Part shown: positions 54,208-64,000 of the stretch, piece by piece
Position numbering within the stretch: position 1 is the stretch's first letter
Layout of the letters: the number at the start of each line of letters is the position of its first letter
NCBI GenBank assembly: GCA_031769625.1
Contig: JAUIMM010000694.1
Span: 5,726,501 to 5,790,500, forward strand
Direction of reading: 5' to 3'
DNA from: Taudactylus pleione
Lineage: Eukaryota; Chordata; Amphibia; Anura; Myobatrachidae
Length of the DNA stretch: 64,000 nt
Notes under the pieces: model-generated
Database searches by the model: none
The model's input: only the letters and a program-made list of their open reading frames with translations
Told to the model about the DNA's origin: nothing
Made by a program: the position numbers and the translations under genes

Positions 54208-55379
54208 TCACTATGCGTGAACTATACGGAACATGGACTGAGGAGGAGGTCATCAGCTCTACCGGGACAGGGAACCACACTGGGGAAGAAAGGAAACCAA
54301 ACATACAGCACATATTAAGAACCAGACAGAGAAAAAATGATAGACAGAAAATAAAAAATAAATAAAAAGACAACACACTACCGCCGCTTGGGAGCTCGGG
54401 CATGTGGAGACCAAGAAAAAAACAGGCGGCGAGGGAGCATTAGAGGAGGATGAGTTTGGTGAAAAATGTTTAATGCCACAAACCACATACTGCATATTGG
54501 TTCAACCTGACTGCAATATATAAGAAAGTGCTTAGTGGGGCGTACGATGCAGTCACACAACAGCGATACCAGTTTTGGGGGAATAAGGGGGAGGGAATGT
54601 TTAGTCGGTAGAGAACAATAATAAATGTAAGTTTCTGTGAACTTTGCAGATGGCTGGAAACTTGATAAGCTGCCCAAGGAGAGGAGCTTTCAGGGAATGC
54701 GGTGAGGTTTGGAGGCTAGAGGAAAGTCTTGTTGTGTGAAGGAGGGCATTCCATTAAATGGCAGCAGCCGAAAAAAGTCCTGCAACTGGGAGCAGGTAAT
54801 GAGTGTGGACAGGAGAAGGGATTGAATTGGAAGATATTTGGAGACAGGAGATGCACACACAGTATGCGCCAATGATGACTTGCATGTAAATAGCTCTTAA
54901 ACCTCCCTTACAACTATAGAGTGCACTCTGCACCAGCCCCTGTGAGCACAATAGTATATGGTGTTACTATCCATACTCTAGAATTTGGTGATAATGCGAT
55001 CTTATTCAGAATGCTAATGTGACTACACATACAATATGTCCTAATTGGGGGTCTAAGGGGACACCTGTACCAGGTCCCATGGTCCAGACAGGCACAACAC
55101 AGGGCCACATTCGGCGGACTCACTGTTCCAGTCGTGGCTGCTGGGATCCATTGCCACTGCCCAGCTCCAGCTCCCTTCTAGCCTGGCCTGGGCAGTGCTG
55201 GGCTCTTCCAGGTGGCTCAGCTGCAGCCAGGGTCAGGCATGACCTTTAACTCTGCAATGCAGTGGCGTGACATCATAGGTCACATTGCCGCAAATCTTCC
55301 CTGTCCGGGCAGAAATGGACTGACAACCTGGCAGATGCCAAAGAAAACTGCCCCACTGCAGTGGGAAGGAGTTGCGGCT
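54208..55379. other. Non-coding
   Basis: May include LINE 5' sequence next to 54207, but no ORF1 was recognised. Further right, no gene or repeat terminus was found. Confidence 0.35.
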
Positions 55380-56050
55380 GCTGTTAGGGATGGGGCTGGT
55401 GACTGAGGAAGGTGAATGAGGCTGGGGGCAGAGGAAGATGAAGGAGGCTGGGGCAGAGGATGGTGATGTGATCTGGGGAAGAAGCTGACGGGCAGGAAGC
55501 AGAGGAAGGTGAAGGGGCAGAGAAAGATGAGGGAGGCTGGGGCAGAGGAAGTTGAGGGAAGCTGGGGCAAAGGAAGGTGATGGGGGCTGGGGCAGAAGGT
55601 GAAGGACTGGAAGCAGAGGAAGGTAAAGGGGGCAGAGAAAGATGAGGGAGGCTGGGGCCAGAGGAATATGAGGGAGGCTGGGGCAAAGGAAGGTGATGTG
55701 GTCTGGGGCAGAAGGTGATGGGCTGGAAGCAGAGGAAGGTGAAGGGGGCAGAGAAAGAAGAGGGAGGCTGGGGGCAGAGGAAGATGAGGGAGGCTGGGGC
55801 AAAGGAAGGTGATGGGGGCCAGACCAGAAGGTGACAGGCTGTAAGCAGAGGAAGGTGAAGGGGGCAGAGATGGTGCCTGGGGACAAAGGAAGGTGATGGG
55901 GGCTGGGGATGGAGGAAGGTAATGGGGGGCTGGGGGTATAAAGTGATAGGGGCTGGGGAGAGGATGGGGGCTGGGGATGGAGAAAGGTGATGGGGGGCTT
56001 CTGTGCTGAGGATGATGATGAGAGGCTGAATTTGAGGAAGGTGATGAGGA
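55380..56050. repeat. GA-rich minisatellite
   Basis: Strongly purine-biased plus strand built from GGCTGGGGCAGAGGAAGGTG and GGGGGCAGAGAAAGATGAGG modules, partly repeating every 120 bp or so. A 338-codon minus-strand Pro/Ser frame here is only the translation of this repeat. Confidence 0.9.
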
Positions 56051-57200
56051 CTGAGGATGGCTGGCTGCAGACACCATCCCTCTTACCCCTGAGGCATCCA
56101 CAGCACTGTCATCAAGAAGACCTTGCAAGAGACAACAGACAATAACTACAGCCTGCATCACCAGTGACAGAGAGACAGTGTGGTAATAACTACAGCCTGC
56201 ATCATCAGTGACAGAGAGACAGTGTGGTAAGTCATAGTGTATTATTACTGGCTGTAAAGGCTGGCTTATCTTACCGTTAACATTCTCAGGCTTCACATAT
56301 CACACATGCAGGGGAGGGATGTGCGGGATCAGGGGTGGTGGTGAGAAGGTGGGGTCCCCAGAGACATCAGTGTACTGCGCCCCGAGATTTCTGTTGCTGG
56401 CCTCAGTGGCGTCCTTACCTGACATCGCACCTGGTGTGGGTCGGGAGGACAGGTACCCTTCTTTGCGCATGGCTGCGCCGCGCTCTGGAAAATTAGGGGG
56501 CATGGCCTCGCAGGAGGGCGTGGTACCCCGGGCACCGAACTCCCATTTTGGGTTACAACGGGGGTGCTGGAGGTGCAGGTTGCCCCCCGCTAATGCAGCA
56601 CCCAGCTCCTGTCACTGAGGAGTAGCCAGCACCTTGGTGTCACCCCTCAGCTGGTGACACCCGGCGCGGCCCCCCCCCCGCACCCCCCTTGTGACGCCAG
56701 TGCCTGGCCTTGGTCCTAATGCATACAGATAGAACCACCAGTAACAGCACTTATGCCCACCCCATACTAGTTGTAAGAGATCCATCTGAAATTGGCATCT
56801 CCCGGGCATAGGACGCTTCTCTGGCTTCTCTGTCCACACACAACACACCCACGAGGCGATTTCTCTTTTTTACGGACGTCCAGTTGACACTCAGGAATGG
56901 CCATATCACAGTCAGAGAGAAACGCGTGAATCGCCTGCAGATACACATATATGTTTACGTTTGCTACGACGCATGTGCAGTTTGCTAAAACTCGCTACAT
57001 GCGGCCGCATATGTGACCCAGAATGAGCCCCAATATGAGTACTTTCAGATTAAGTAGCACATTTTGAGCAAGAAAGATGTTTGGCACGAGCGAGTTGCCC
57101 AGGAACTGACGCGCCAAGAGTGGGTGTTTAGCACGACCACAGCCACAGTGTATAAGGTCACGTCTGTAGAAGTTAAGTGATTGCTATGGGCAACTTTTCT
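56051..57200. other. Non-coding with short repeats
   Basis: 56147-56228 holds two copies of a 41-bp unit (TAACTACAGCCTGCATCA, GTGACAGAGAGACAGTGTGG). About 56310-56700 is GC-rich with C runs and looks like a decayed hAT-type MITE. No gene recognised. Confidence 0.4.
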
Positions 57201-57902
57201 ACAAATACGAGAGTTCTAATGAAAGATTCTGGTTTATTATTCCACCAGCTTTAATTTTAAAGTTAAAACCGGTTTGACGTCTAACATTCCCTTCTGTCTT
57301 TATCCGTCTGCTCAAACTTTCCCTATTTCACTTGCTAGATGTCCTGTAAGGCTGTCATGTAGTCTCACATATGCTGTGATAGCTGCAACTCGGGCGCTGG
57401 TAAAGAAGAGACATCTCCTGAAAGCCTGTCTTAGAAAATGATTTACAACCTATTATACAGTTCTTCTCTGTACTTGTACTTTATGGCATTTTGTTCGGTT
57501 TTCAGCAATTTAACATGTGAAATAATCCAAATGTAAAAAAAAAATATTTTATTTCAGAAATTGGTTTGAGATAACTCAGAAAAGATGCTAATTTGGAAGT
57601 CAGTGATAACTTTTTTTTTTGCAGTTGAGACAATTTTTTTTACTGAGTTGAAGCCAATTATTGAATCCTCTGTATAATTATTTTAGTGTTACGTCATATA
57701 CAGTAAATCTCTTATTTCTTGCTCTAAGAATTAAAGAACATGGTGAGATAGTAAGTCTGTTGCATGATATTAACGGCAGACTTGCCAACAATCTGGCTGC
57801 CACTGGGGGAGCGGAAGGCAGCAGAGGGTGTGGGCAATTTTCGAGAGGCTCCCAGTCCTTTCGGGAGAGTATGCAAGTATGTATTAAGGGCTCAATTTAG
57901 TA
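57201..57902. other. Non-coding, low-repeat island
   Basis: 57200-57660 lacks inverted or tandem repeats and has no ORF of note. A candidate single-copy or regulatory stretch by exclusion only. Confidence 0.35.
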
Positions 57903-58109
57903 GAGATGTTCACAGACCCCCACATTTTGGTTTTGGTTCTAAATCGTCGTGTTTTGTTTTTGATTTTGGCAGAACCACCCTTAAGTGTTTGGTTTTATAT
58001 TTCTTTATAAAAATTTGTAAAAATAGCTAAAATCATGTAACTTGGACCTGTTTTTGTTCCTATAATATGAATAATATTTATTTCCAGACAATTTCCAGGC
58101 AATTTTAAC

Positions 58110-58408
58110 TAGAGATGTGCGGTTTGGTTCTCCAGAAATCCGAATCCACCCAAATTTTGTGAATCCGGGTCGCGATTCTAATTTTTTTGCGGTTCGGAAT
58201 TCAGGTTTTAAATCCGAATTTCGGGTTTTGGATTGCATAAATTACATGATTTTAGCTGTTTTAAAAACTTTTTATCTGTATTTTATTTAAAAAATCCAGA
58301 TCCAAAACTAAAACACTTGAGGGTGGTTTGCAAAACCAAATCCAGATCCAAAACCTTGAGGAGATACAGATCCAAACCCAAAAACACGGGGGTCGGCCCA
58401 TATCCCTA
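58110..58408. mobile_element. hAT MITE, TAGAGATG type
   Basis: Termini TAGAGATGTGCGG and GGTCGGCCCATATCCCTA. 8-bp TSD with one mismatch (ATTTTAAC 58102-58109, ATTTTGAC 58409-58416). The interior AAAACACTTGAGGGTGGTTT relates it to the hAT A-C family right end. Confidence 0.85.
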
Positions 58409-58584
58409 ATTTTGACCAATTTTGGCACATGAAATTATGAGGGACTTACAAGCAATTAAAAACACGAGCACTAAAGGGGTTGTGCATTGTTGATAAATGG
58501 GGCCCACAGTTTTTAAATCAAAGATCCAACTTGCAAAGGTCAGACTTCCAAGCTGGTACTCGGTTGTACTCTAAACCCCCAAAG

Positions 58585-58975
58585 CAGGGGCGTATCTATA
58601 ATGGGTGCAGGGTGTGCGAAGCACACGGGCCCCTGGGTCCAAGGGGGCCCCACTCCGCACACCCTGCACCCACAGTATTACTTACCTCTCTGGAGGCCCA
58701 CGTCAGCGCGGGGGGTCCGGCGCTGTAAAAGCAACTGGAAAATGGCCGCCGTGGCCATTTTCCGGTGGTTTGAGCATGCGCAGTACAGGGAAAATGTCCA
58801 CCGCGCCATTTTCCCGATGAACTGCGCATACTATATAGACTCTTGGTGCACTCTAGTGCACAGAGTCTATAACTCCAGCGCTCGCCGCGCACAGCTCAGT
58901 GTAATGCTGGCAGCCGAACAGAGAGGAGGGGACCATGACTGCACACGGGTCCCCTCCTCTCTAGAAATGCCCCTG
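58585..58975. mobile_element. hAT MITE, CAGGGGCG type
   Basis: Termini CAGGGGCGTATCT and GAAATGCCCCTG. 8-bp TSD with one mismatch (CCCCAAAG 58577-58584, TCCCAAAG 58976-58983). Internal hairpins include GGGTGCAGGGTGTGCG / CGCACACCCTGCACCC and AAATGGCC/GGCCATTT pairs. Open frames across it are not genes. Confidence 0.88.
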
Positions 58976-59072
58976 TCCCAAAGTGATCTGAACCGGGACC
59001 CATTTCGACTCGGAGCCCCGAACTTTGGGTGTGTTCTGTTTTCAGTAAAACCGAACCGCTCATCTCTGCTAT

Positions 59073-59919
59073 TTAGTAAAGCGGCAAGTAAAATATTGTC
59101 ACATTTCGCAAATGTTTGCACCATTCTTTGTAAATTTTGTTTAGTAAAACCACACCCGTCGGAGACGTCCGGCATAAACCTACCATTCCGGCAAATGAGT
59201 TTCTGCAGCCCGGCATCAGCGTAGTGCTGGCGTGAAGGGGACTTTTTACTGTCTTGAACTTTGTTGCGCATAGCACATGCTTGTGCCGTCTAGGCAATTT
59301 TGTACCGTGCATTCGTAGTCTTCTCTGCTTGCATTGAATGTTATGTTTTTAACAAAACATGAGAAGGGGGGAGGGGGTACTAATTACACAGGCCTTGTTG
59401 GAGGGAGAGTGGGGGCCAGGCCCGGGTCAACGCTGAGGAGGACATTGTTCCACTGTGTGGCCACCGGCAACCGCCAATGGTGGGTAGGAGGGAACATAAA
59501 GCCAGGGGGGCGTGTGCACTCAGGAAGAAGTCTCTCCCCATTGGTGCCAGCTGCTGTGGACTGGGCTATGTGAGCTGCAGGTGGCAGGTGGGAATGACTT
59601 CCCCTTGAGTGCAAATGCCCCACCCCCATCCTCTCGTCCCCTCCTCCATGGTTTCCTGTTGGTGCAGGCTGCATCAGCTGTTAAGGGGTTCAAATGCACC
59701 CCTGTGCCGCCACCGGCGCCACCTCTGTGTTCGCCGGTGCGTCCCTTCTATTTCATAGCAATTTTCAAGAGGGGCAGTGGTCACGCCTTCTTTGGTTGGC
59801 CACATCCCCCTCAGTACCGGGGCCCCGGCCCGCTCTCCACAGGTCTTTAATAGGCCAATCGTAGCAAATGCTAAAACGTTGGAGAAAAGCAGTTATATAA
59901 TTGACAAAATAGACCCTAT
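59073..59919. other. Non-coding
   Basis: GC-rich with G runs around 59360-59420; possibly old MITE sequence, but no ends were found. No gene recognised. Confidence 0.35.
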
Positions 59920-60402
59920 GGGGTCTATTCACTAAGCCTTGGAGAGAGATAAAATGGAGAAAGCTAAGGCCCCGCCAATCAGCTCCTGTCATTTTTCAAA
60001 CACAGCCTGTAAACTGACACATAGGGGTAAATTTACTAAGATGGGAGTTCTATTAAGAAGTGATGTTGCCCATAGCAACCAATCATATTCCAGGTATTAT
60101 CTTCTAGAAGGTGCTAGATAAATGAGAAGTAGAATCAGATTGGTTCCTATGTGCACCATCACTTCTTAAATAGAACTCCCATCTTAGTAAATTTACCCCT
60201 TAGGAGCCGATTGGCTGGGATTTATCTTTTTCCACTTTATCTGTCTCCAAGGGGTACATTTACTAAAGTGAGAGTTTTTAGAAGTGGAGATGTTGCCCAT
60301 AGCAACCAATCAGATTCTAGCTATGATCTTCCAGAAGGTGCAAGTTAAATGTTAAGTAGAATCTGATTGGTTGCTACCCCCAAGGCTTTGTGAATAGACC
60401 CC
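59920..60402. mobile_element. Palindromic MITE with two nested MITEs
   Basis: Outer ends GGGGTCTATTCACTAAGCCT and AAGGCTTTGTGAATAGACCC. Inside are a complete GGGGTAAATTTACTAAG palindrome (60024-60200) and a one-armed relative (about 60251-60378) that lacks its right terminus. All carry CCAATCA/TGATTGG blocks. Confidence 0.8.
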
Positions 60403-60835
60403 CTAAGTATCTTGCAGAACACAGCAGCATAGTTGACAATTGCCCAACACTTCTGAACGCGTCCTGTGTGTAGTTGCTACTGAGGCTTATTTTAGAATAC
60501 AGCTATGCCCAAAATATGACATTTTCACATGTGAAGCATTAGGTTAAATTAAAATTACAGTGTTAATTATTACTTCATTTACCTCCCAATCCCCTCTTTT
60601 TTTTTTGTTCATTAATCATTTTTTATTTTTTATTAAAGTTCTAAAAATAATGGGTACTAGGAAGTACAGACAAAACCTAAGGGAGAAAAATAAGTGAGGG
60701 AAGGGAACGCCAGAGACGTAGGAGGAAAAGGGCACTGAGCAGTTCAATACAGCAACATAGAATATATGAATGTATCAATAAATATCTTCATGGGTAGCAA
60801 CTGCAAGATATATCTGGGGATCAATAAAGACTAAG
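60403..60835. other. Non-coding
   Basis: AT-rich with a T run near 60597-60608. No gene or repeat recognised. Confidence 0.35.
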
Positions 60836-61558
60836 CGGTCTATGGGCCTGATTCAGACCCGCTTGCTAAGCTGCTCTCGCACGCTCTTGCCGATAATCGC
60901 ACATCTGCGCATGCGAATGGTTTGCAACGTACATGCGCAAGTCAGTCACTGCAATCTAGAATCGAGCGCTCGTAGTACACAGACTGGACGCTACTTTGAG
61001 TGACAGAATGAGCCGCTTGTGGGTGGTAACAGGGGAAGGTGCTTGTGAACGGGGGAGTGGTGGTGCGAACGCAGGCCTGTCTGACCGTCAAAACGGCATT
61101 TAATGGGCGTCCATAATAAGCAAAGGTGCGTCATATGACGAGGCAGCAGGTGTAATTTTACTTGAAGCACTCGCGTTGCTTGCGGTAGGGCAGAGCTCCC
61201 ACAAGTACGGCGAGTGCTGCCGATGGCTCTCGATATTCCCGATGGTTTTAAACACTTCCTGGAGATGACGTTAGCTGTGGGCGGCAAGGGGGCGGCATTA
61301 AATTATTCTGCGATCGCACAGCGGCCGCTCGCAAAGTCATAGAGGGCGTCCTTATGCCTTGCCACACGATCGTGCTATTAGAATACCCGGCCCCTTTTTT
61401 GATGCGAGCGGATCTGAATCAGGCCCTATGTACTAAGCCTTGGAGGGAGATAAAGTGAAAGGAGATATACTGTAGTACAGAACACGTCACACAGCCTGTA
61501 AAGTGACAGTTAGGAGCTGATTGTTTGTAATACTTTGGGGACTATGGACTAAGCCTTG
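60836..61558. mobile_element. Palindromic MITE interrupted at its left end
   Basis: The left end GGTCTAT is split by the MITE at 60844-61426 and resumes TATGTACTAAGCCTTGGAGG; the right end is CTATGGACTAAGCCTTGG in the opposite arm. Same family as 59920-60402. Confidence 0.65.
60844..61426. mobile_element. Harbinger-like MITE
   Basis: GGGCCTGATTCAGA / TCTGAATCAGGCCC TIRs, TSD TAT (60841-60843, 61427-61429), 583 bp, with the GGTAACAGGGGAAGGTGCTT interior. No ORF. Confidence 0.88.
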
Positions 61559-61559
61559 G

Positions 61560-61712
61560 GGGTCTATTTACTAAGCTGTGGATGGAGATAAAGTACCAGC
61601 CAATCAGCTCCTAACTGTCATTTTTCAAACACAGCCTGTGACATGACAGTTAGGAGCTGATTGGCTGGTACCTTATCTCCTTTCACTTTAGCTTCATCCA
61701 AGGCTTAGTATT
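61560..61712. mobile_element. Palindromic MITE
   Basis: Arms GGTCTATTTACTAAGCTGTG ... CCAGCCAATCAGCTCCTAAC and their complement CAGTTAGGAGCTGATTGGCT ending near CTTAGTATTTATGCCC. A near-perfect foldback, no ORF. Confidence 0.8.
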
Positions 61713-61816
61713 TATGCCCTTAATATTTTTATGAGGGGGCATGCCCTCACCCGGTACATGTTGATGCCCCACCACCGGATATCTTGGTGGCCCTGCATTT
61801 AGGAGCCCATAAAGCA

Positions 61817-62100
61817 TACACTACATGGCCAAACGTATGTGGATGCCAGAACATCACACCCATACAGTATGTGCTTGTGGAACATCTCATTCTATAACAT
61901 GGGGATTAATGTGAAGTTGGTTTTCCACTTGATTTTGGAACAGTTCCAGTTCATCCCAAAGCTGCTCAATGAGATTGAGGTCAGGGCCCTGTGATGGCCA
62001 TTGTTCGATGGACCTCGCTGTGTGCATGGGGCCTTGTCATGCTGGGTTAAGAAATGGTTTTCCTGGACTGTCGCCATACAAGCACACAATTGTCTAGAAT
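61817..62100 (-). mobile_element. Tc1-like transposon 3' fragment
   Basis: Left terminus TACACTACATGGCCAAACGT, a Tc1-type inverted terminus. The minus strand encodes the end of a Tc1/mariner transposase: FLTQHDKAPCTQ-like sequence (a DD34E second-Asp region), then across frames WPSQGPDLNLIEQLWDEL (61961-62012) with the catalytic-Glu block. Frameshifts and a missing 5' half make it a pseudogene. Confidence 0.8.
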
Positions 62101-62366
62101 GCCATTGTGTGCTATAGCACTAATATATCCCTTCACTGGAACTAAGGGGCCCGGGCTAAACTATGAAAAACAGCCCCGTTCTTCCTCCTTCACTATACAT
62201 TATAGAAGGCGCTATGCATACGGACAAGAAATGTTGCGCAATCCTAAAGTTTTTACCCAGCGAAATCACTGGGCCTCATCTGGCTAGTAGGGTGCCTAGA
62301 ATGGCCCCCTGCAGCCAGAATCTATGCAGCAGGGCCGCCTGGAGCATCCTGAGGACACTTCAGACA
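62101..62366. other. Non-coding
   Basis: No gene. GGAGCATCCTGAGGA (62341-62355) recurs at 63570-63584 on the far side of the nested MITE stack, outside its TSD. Confidence 0.4.
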
Positions 62367-62632
62367 GTCACACCCAGGGCCGGATTGAGGGCCACATGGG
62401 CCTGGAGCTGAAAATGACCAAAGGCCTATTATGAGAAGAGAGGAGGTGTGACCAGTGCTGTGTGGGTGTGGCCAGTGCCATGTGGGTGTGTACCCCCTAT
62501 ACTCTCAGACCCAATGTCTCCCTAAATATGCAAAAGAAAAAAAATGCTTAATTTTGTGAGGTAAATAGAAATAGAATTGTTATACTTATGATTTATGGCC
62601 GACTGTGTGGAGAGCAGATGGCCAGTCAACAT

Positions 62633-63454
62633 CATACCTCCCAACATGACCTTCTCCAGGAGGGACACAGTGCTCTGGTCCTGGACTTCCCTGGTAGGAG
62701 GCGGGGCTGCAGCACAGTTCAAAAATCAAATAGAGGAGGAGTCACACCAACTGTCATTTCACACACTGCCCAACATCACTGGCCGGGACTCACTGGCAGT
62801 TGGTGTGACTCCCGTATTTGAATTTTGGACTGTGCTGCAGCCCCACCCCTGGAGCCGCCACCAATCGTAAATTACCAGGGAAGTCCAGGACCAGAGCATT
62901 GTGGGCTTCATTCAGAGGCGGCCGTATGGTCTACGACCGCACGGCCGCCTCGATGTTTGTCCAGTGCGCATGCGTACGAGGGAGCCGGCTCCTTCGTGCG
63001 CATGCGTGAGACCCGCTACGACCGACAGCGCGGGTCGTAGCGGGTCTCTTTCCAAAGGGGGTGAGCTGTCGATGTTGATTTACAGCTCGCCCCGTTTGGA
63101 AGGTGGGCCGGGGGGGTGGCAGCCCAAACGGAGGCTACCTGCCGTTTGGGGGAGGCCCCACTGACATCACTAGTGATGTCAGTGGAGAGCTTCCGGCTCT
63201 GACAGAGCCAGTAGCTCTCCGGGGCTTACGACAAGTGAGACCCTACCCTAGGGTCTCGTCGTAAGCCCCGATGGTCGTGATGGTCTATGACCATCGTGAC
63301 CATCACCCTAGCGGTCGTTAGAGCTGTGGGTCGTTAGAGGCGGCCGGTCAGGATGCAAGCGGCCGCCCAGTTTCTGAGCGACCGCTTGCATCCTCTGACC
63401 GCCTCTGAATGAGGGCCTGTGTCCCTCCTGGTGAGGGTCATGTTGGGAGGTATG
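62633..63454. mobile_element. Palindromic MITE, middle layer
   Basis: CATACCTCCCAACATGACC and its complement GGTCATGTTGGGAGGTATG, flanked by CAACAT on both sides. The arms also share CCAGGAGGGAC and CTGGTCCTGGACTTCCCTGG. Interrupted by the inner MITE. Confidence 0.88.
62903..63417. mobile_element. Harbinger-like MITE, innermost layer
   Basis: GGGCTTCATTCAGAGGCGG / CCGCCTCTGAATGAGGGCC TIRs, TSD TGT (62900-62902, 63418-63420). Removing it restores the GAGCATTGTGTCCCTCCTGG arm, the complement of CCAGGAGGGACACAGTGCTC. Same subfamily as 7822-8373, inverted. Confidence 0.92.
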
Positions 63455-63550
63455 CAACATCATGTTGTCATGACAATGGGCCTATTTTTATGTTGAGGCC
63501 TGGAGCTGTAGCTCCATCCGCCCCATTGTTAATCTGGCCCTGGTCACACC

Positions 63551-64000
63551 GCTGCCCTTACAGCTACCCGGAGCATCCTGAGGATGCTCTGGGCATTGCT
63601 GCAATGACTGGCTATTGTGGCACCGCCCCATGTGATGTCACAGAGAGGGGGCGTGGCCTGCACCAGACCCACAAATAATATCATATATATCAAAATGGCC
63701 CTTGGCAGAAAAAAGATTCCCCATCCCTGCTATATATAGACAATGGAACCAACATATCTTTAGCTACTGATCGCTCAGTTTCAATGACAACTCTAGATGC
63801 TCTGCTCACCTCATCTTCTGCCAAATCTAACGATGTACAAACAAATTAACTCTTTACATGCAGGTCTGTGGTGCCACATATGAGCGAAAATGTGACCAAT
63901 CCTGAAACAAGTCGAAGGTACGTTACTCATCTCTATGGGATGTTCTGTCAGTCATTGCACCGTTATGATTGGTCATTGGAGGTGAACAATAATCTATTTT
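63551..64000. other. Non-coding right flank
   Basis: Includes AGATTCCCCATCCCTGCTA near 63714, which looks like a right hAT-type terminus (CCCATCCCTG) of an element not otherwise delimited. No gene recognised. Confidence 0.35.

Larger units (their letters stand above)
57903..59072. mobile_element. hAT-related element with two nested insertions
   Basis: The left end TAGAGATGTTCACAGACCCC and the right end CGAACCGCTCATCTCTGCTA resemble diverged TAGAGATGAGCGG hAT termini. Two well-defined hAT MITEs (58110-58408, 58585-58975) lie inside. The outer TSD was not readable. Confidence 0.5.
62375..63542. mobile_element. hAT MITE, outer layer of a three-level nest
   Basis: Termini CAGGGCCGGATTGAGGGCC and AATCTGGCCCTG with a perfect 8-bp TSD GTCACACC (62367-62374, 63543-63550). 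The inner arms include GGGCCTGGAGCTG / complement. Contains the two MITEs below. Confidence 0.93.

Noticed and set aside
55280..56296. 338-codon minus-strand frame, Pro/Ser-rich
   Set aside because: It is the translation of the GA-rich minisatellite; overlapping frames in the same region are equally long and there is no domain.
58601..59224. 207-codon plus-strand frame
   Set aside because: Runs through the hAT MITE at 58585-58975 and its flank; palindromic DNA keeps several frames open by chance.

Overview
This window looks like intergenic DNA from a large, transposon-rich vertebrate genome, most probably an anuran amphibian. The mix of elements points that way: Ngaro-type tyrosine-recombinase retrotransposon remnants with an SGNH hydrolase, Penelope-like fragments, a Tx1/L1-type LINE fragment, a Tc1-like transposase fragment, several hAT transposons and very many palindromic MITEs nested in one another. 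I see no convincing host protein-coding gene, tRNA or rRNA. Everything that reads as protein belongs to mobile elements, and nearly all of it is broken. The organism is inferred from element composition, not from a host gene.

Layout. 1-5.2 kb: non-coding sequence around a 3-kb minisatellite of 42/43-bp units. 5.3-7.7 kb: palindromic MITEs, one with a telomere-like core. 7.6-23.5 kb: a diverged duplication (copy 1 at about 7592-9302; copy 2 at 14343-15848 plus 23064-23552). Between the two copies lies a decayed retroelement whose single reading frame runs Gag - CCHC knuckle - Y-box-type cold-shock domain. Copy 2 is split by a 7.2-kb hAT transposon (copy A, 15849-23063), and copy 1 preserves the empty target site. 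23.7-39 kb: telomere-like MITEs, a 73-bp tandem array, hAT-type MITEs, TG-rich microsatellite and a Penelope-like fragment with a hammerhead-like motif. 39.2-46.9 kb: two related hAT copies, B and C, facing each other. Each carries an intact 341-codon ORF for a BED-finger protein without the transposase catalytic core. 47-51.2 kb: Ngaro-like pieces. 51.4-54.2 kb: Penelope-like sequence and a LINE endonuclease fragment on the minus strand. 55.4-56.05 kb: GA-rich minisatellite. 57.9-63.6 kb: nested MITEs, several with readable target-site duplications (TSDs).

How the parts relate. The three hAT copies are complementary remains of one family. Copy A keeps the transposase core and C-terminal dimerisation region but has lost the BED finger and is broken. 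B and C keep the BED finger and acidic tail but lack the core. All three carry a tandem array of about 155-160-bp units of different length (about 19, 4 and 10 units). The most unusual items are the Gag-CCHC-cold-shock fusion, the two intact BED-only ORFs, and the paralogous site occupied by two different MITE subfamilies with the same 3-bp TSD.
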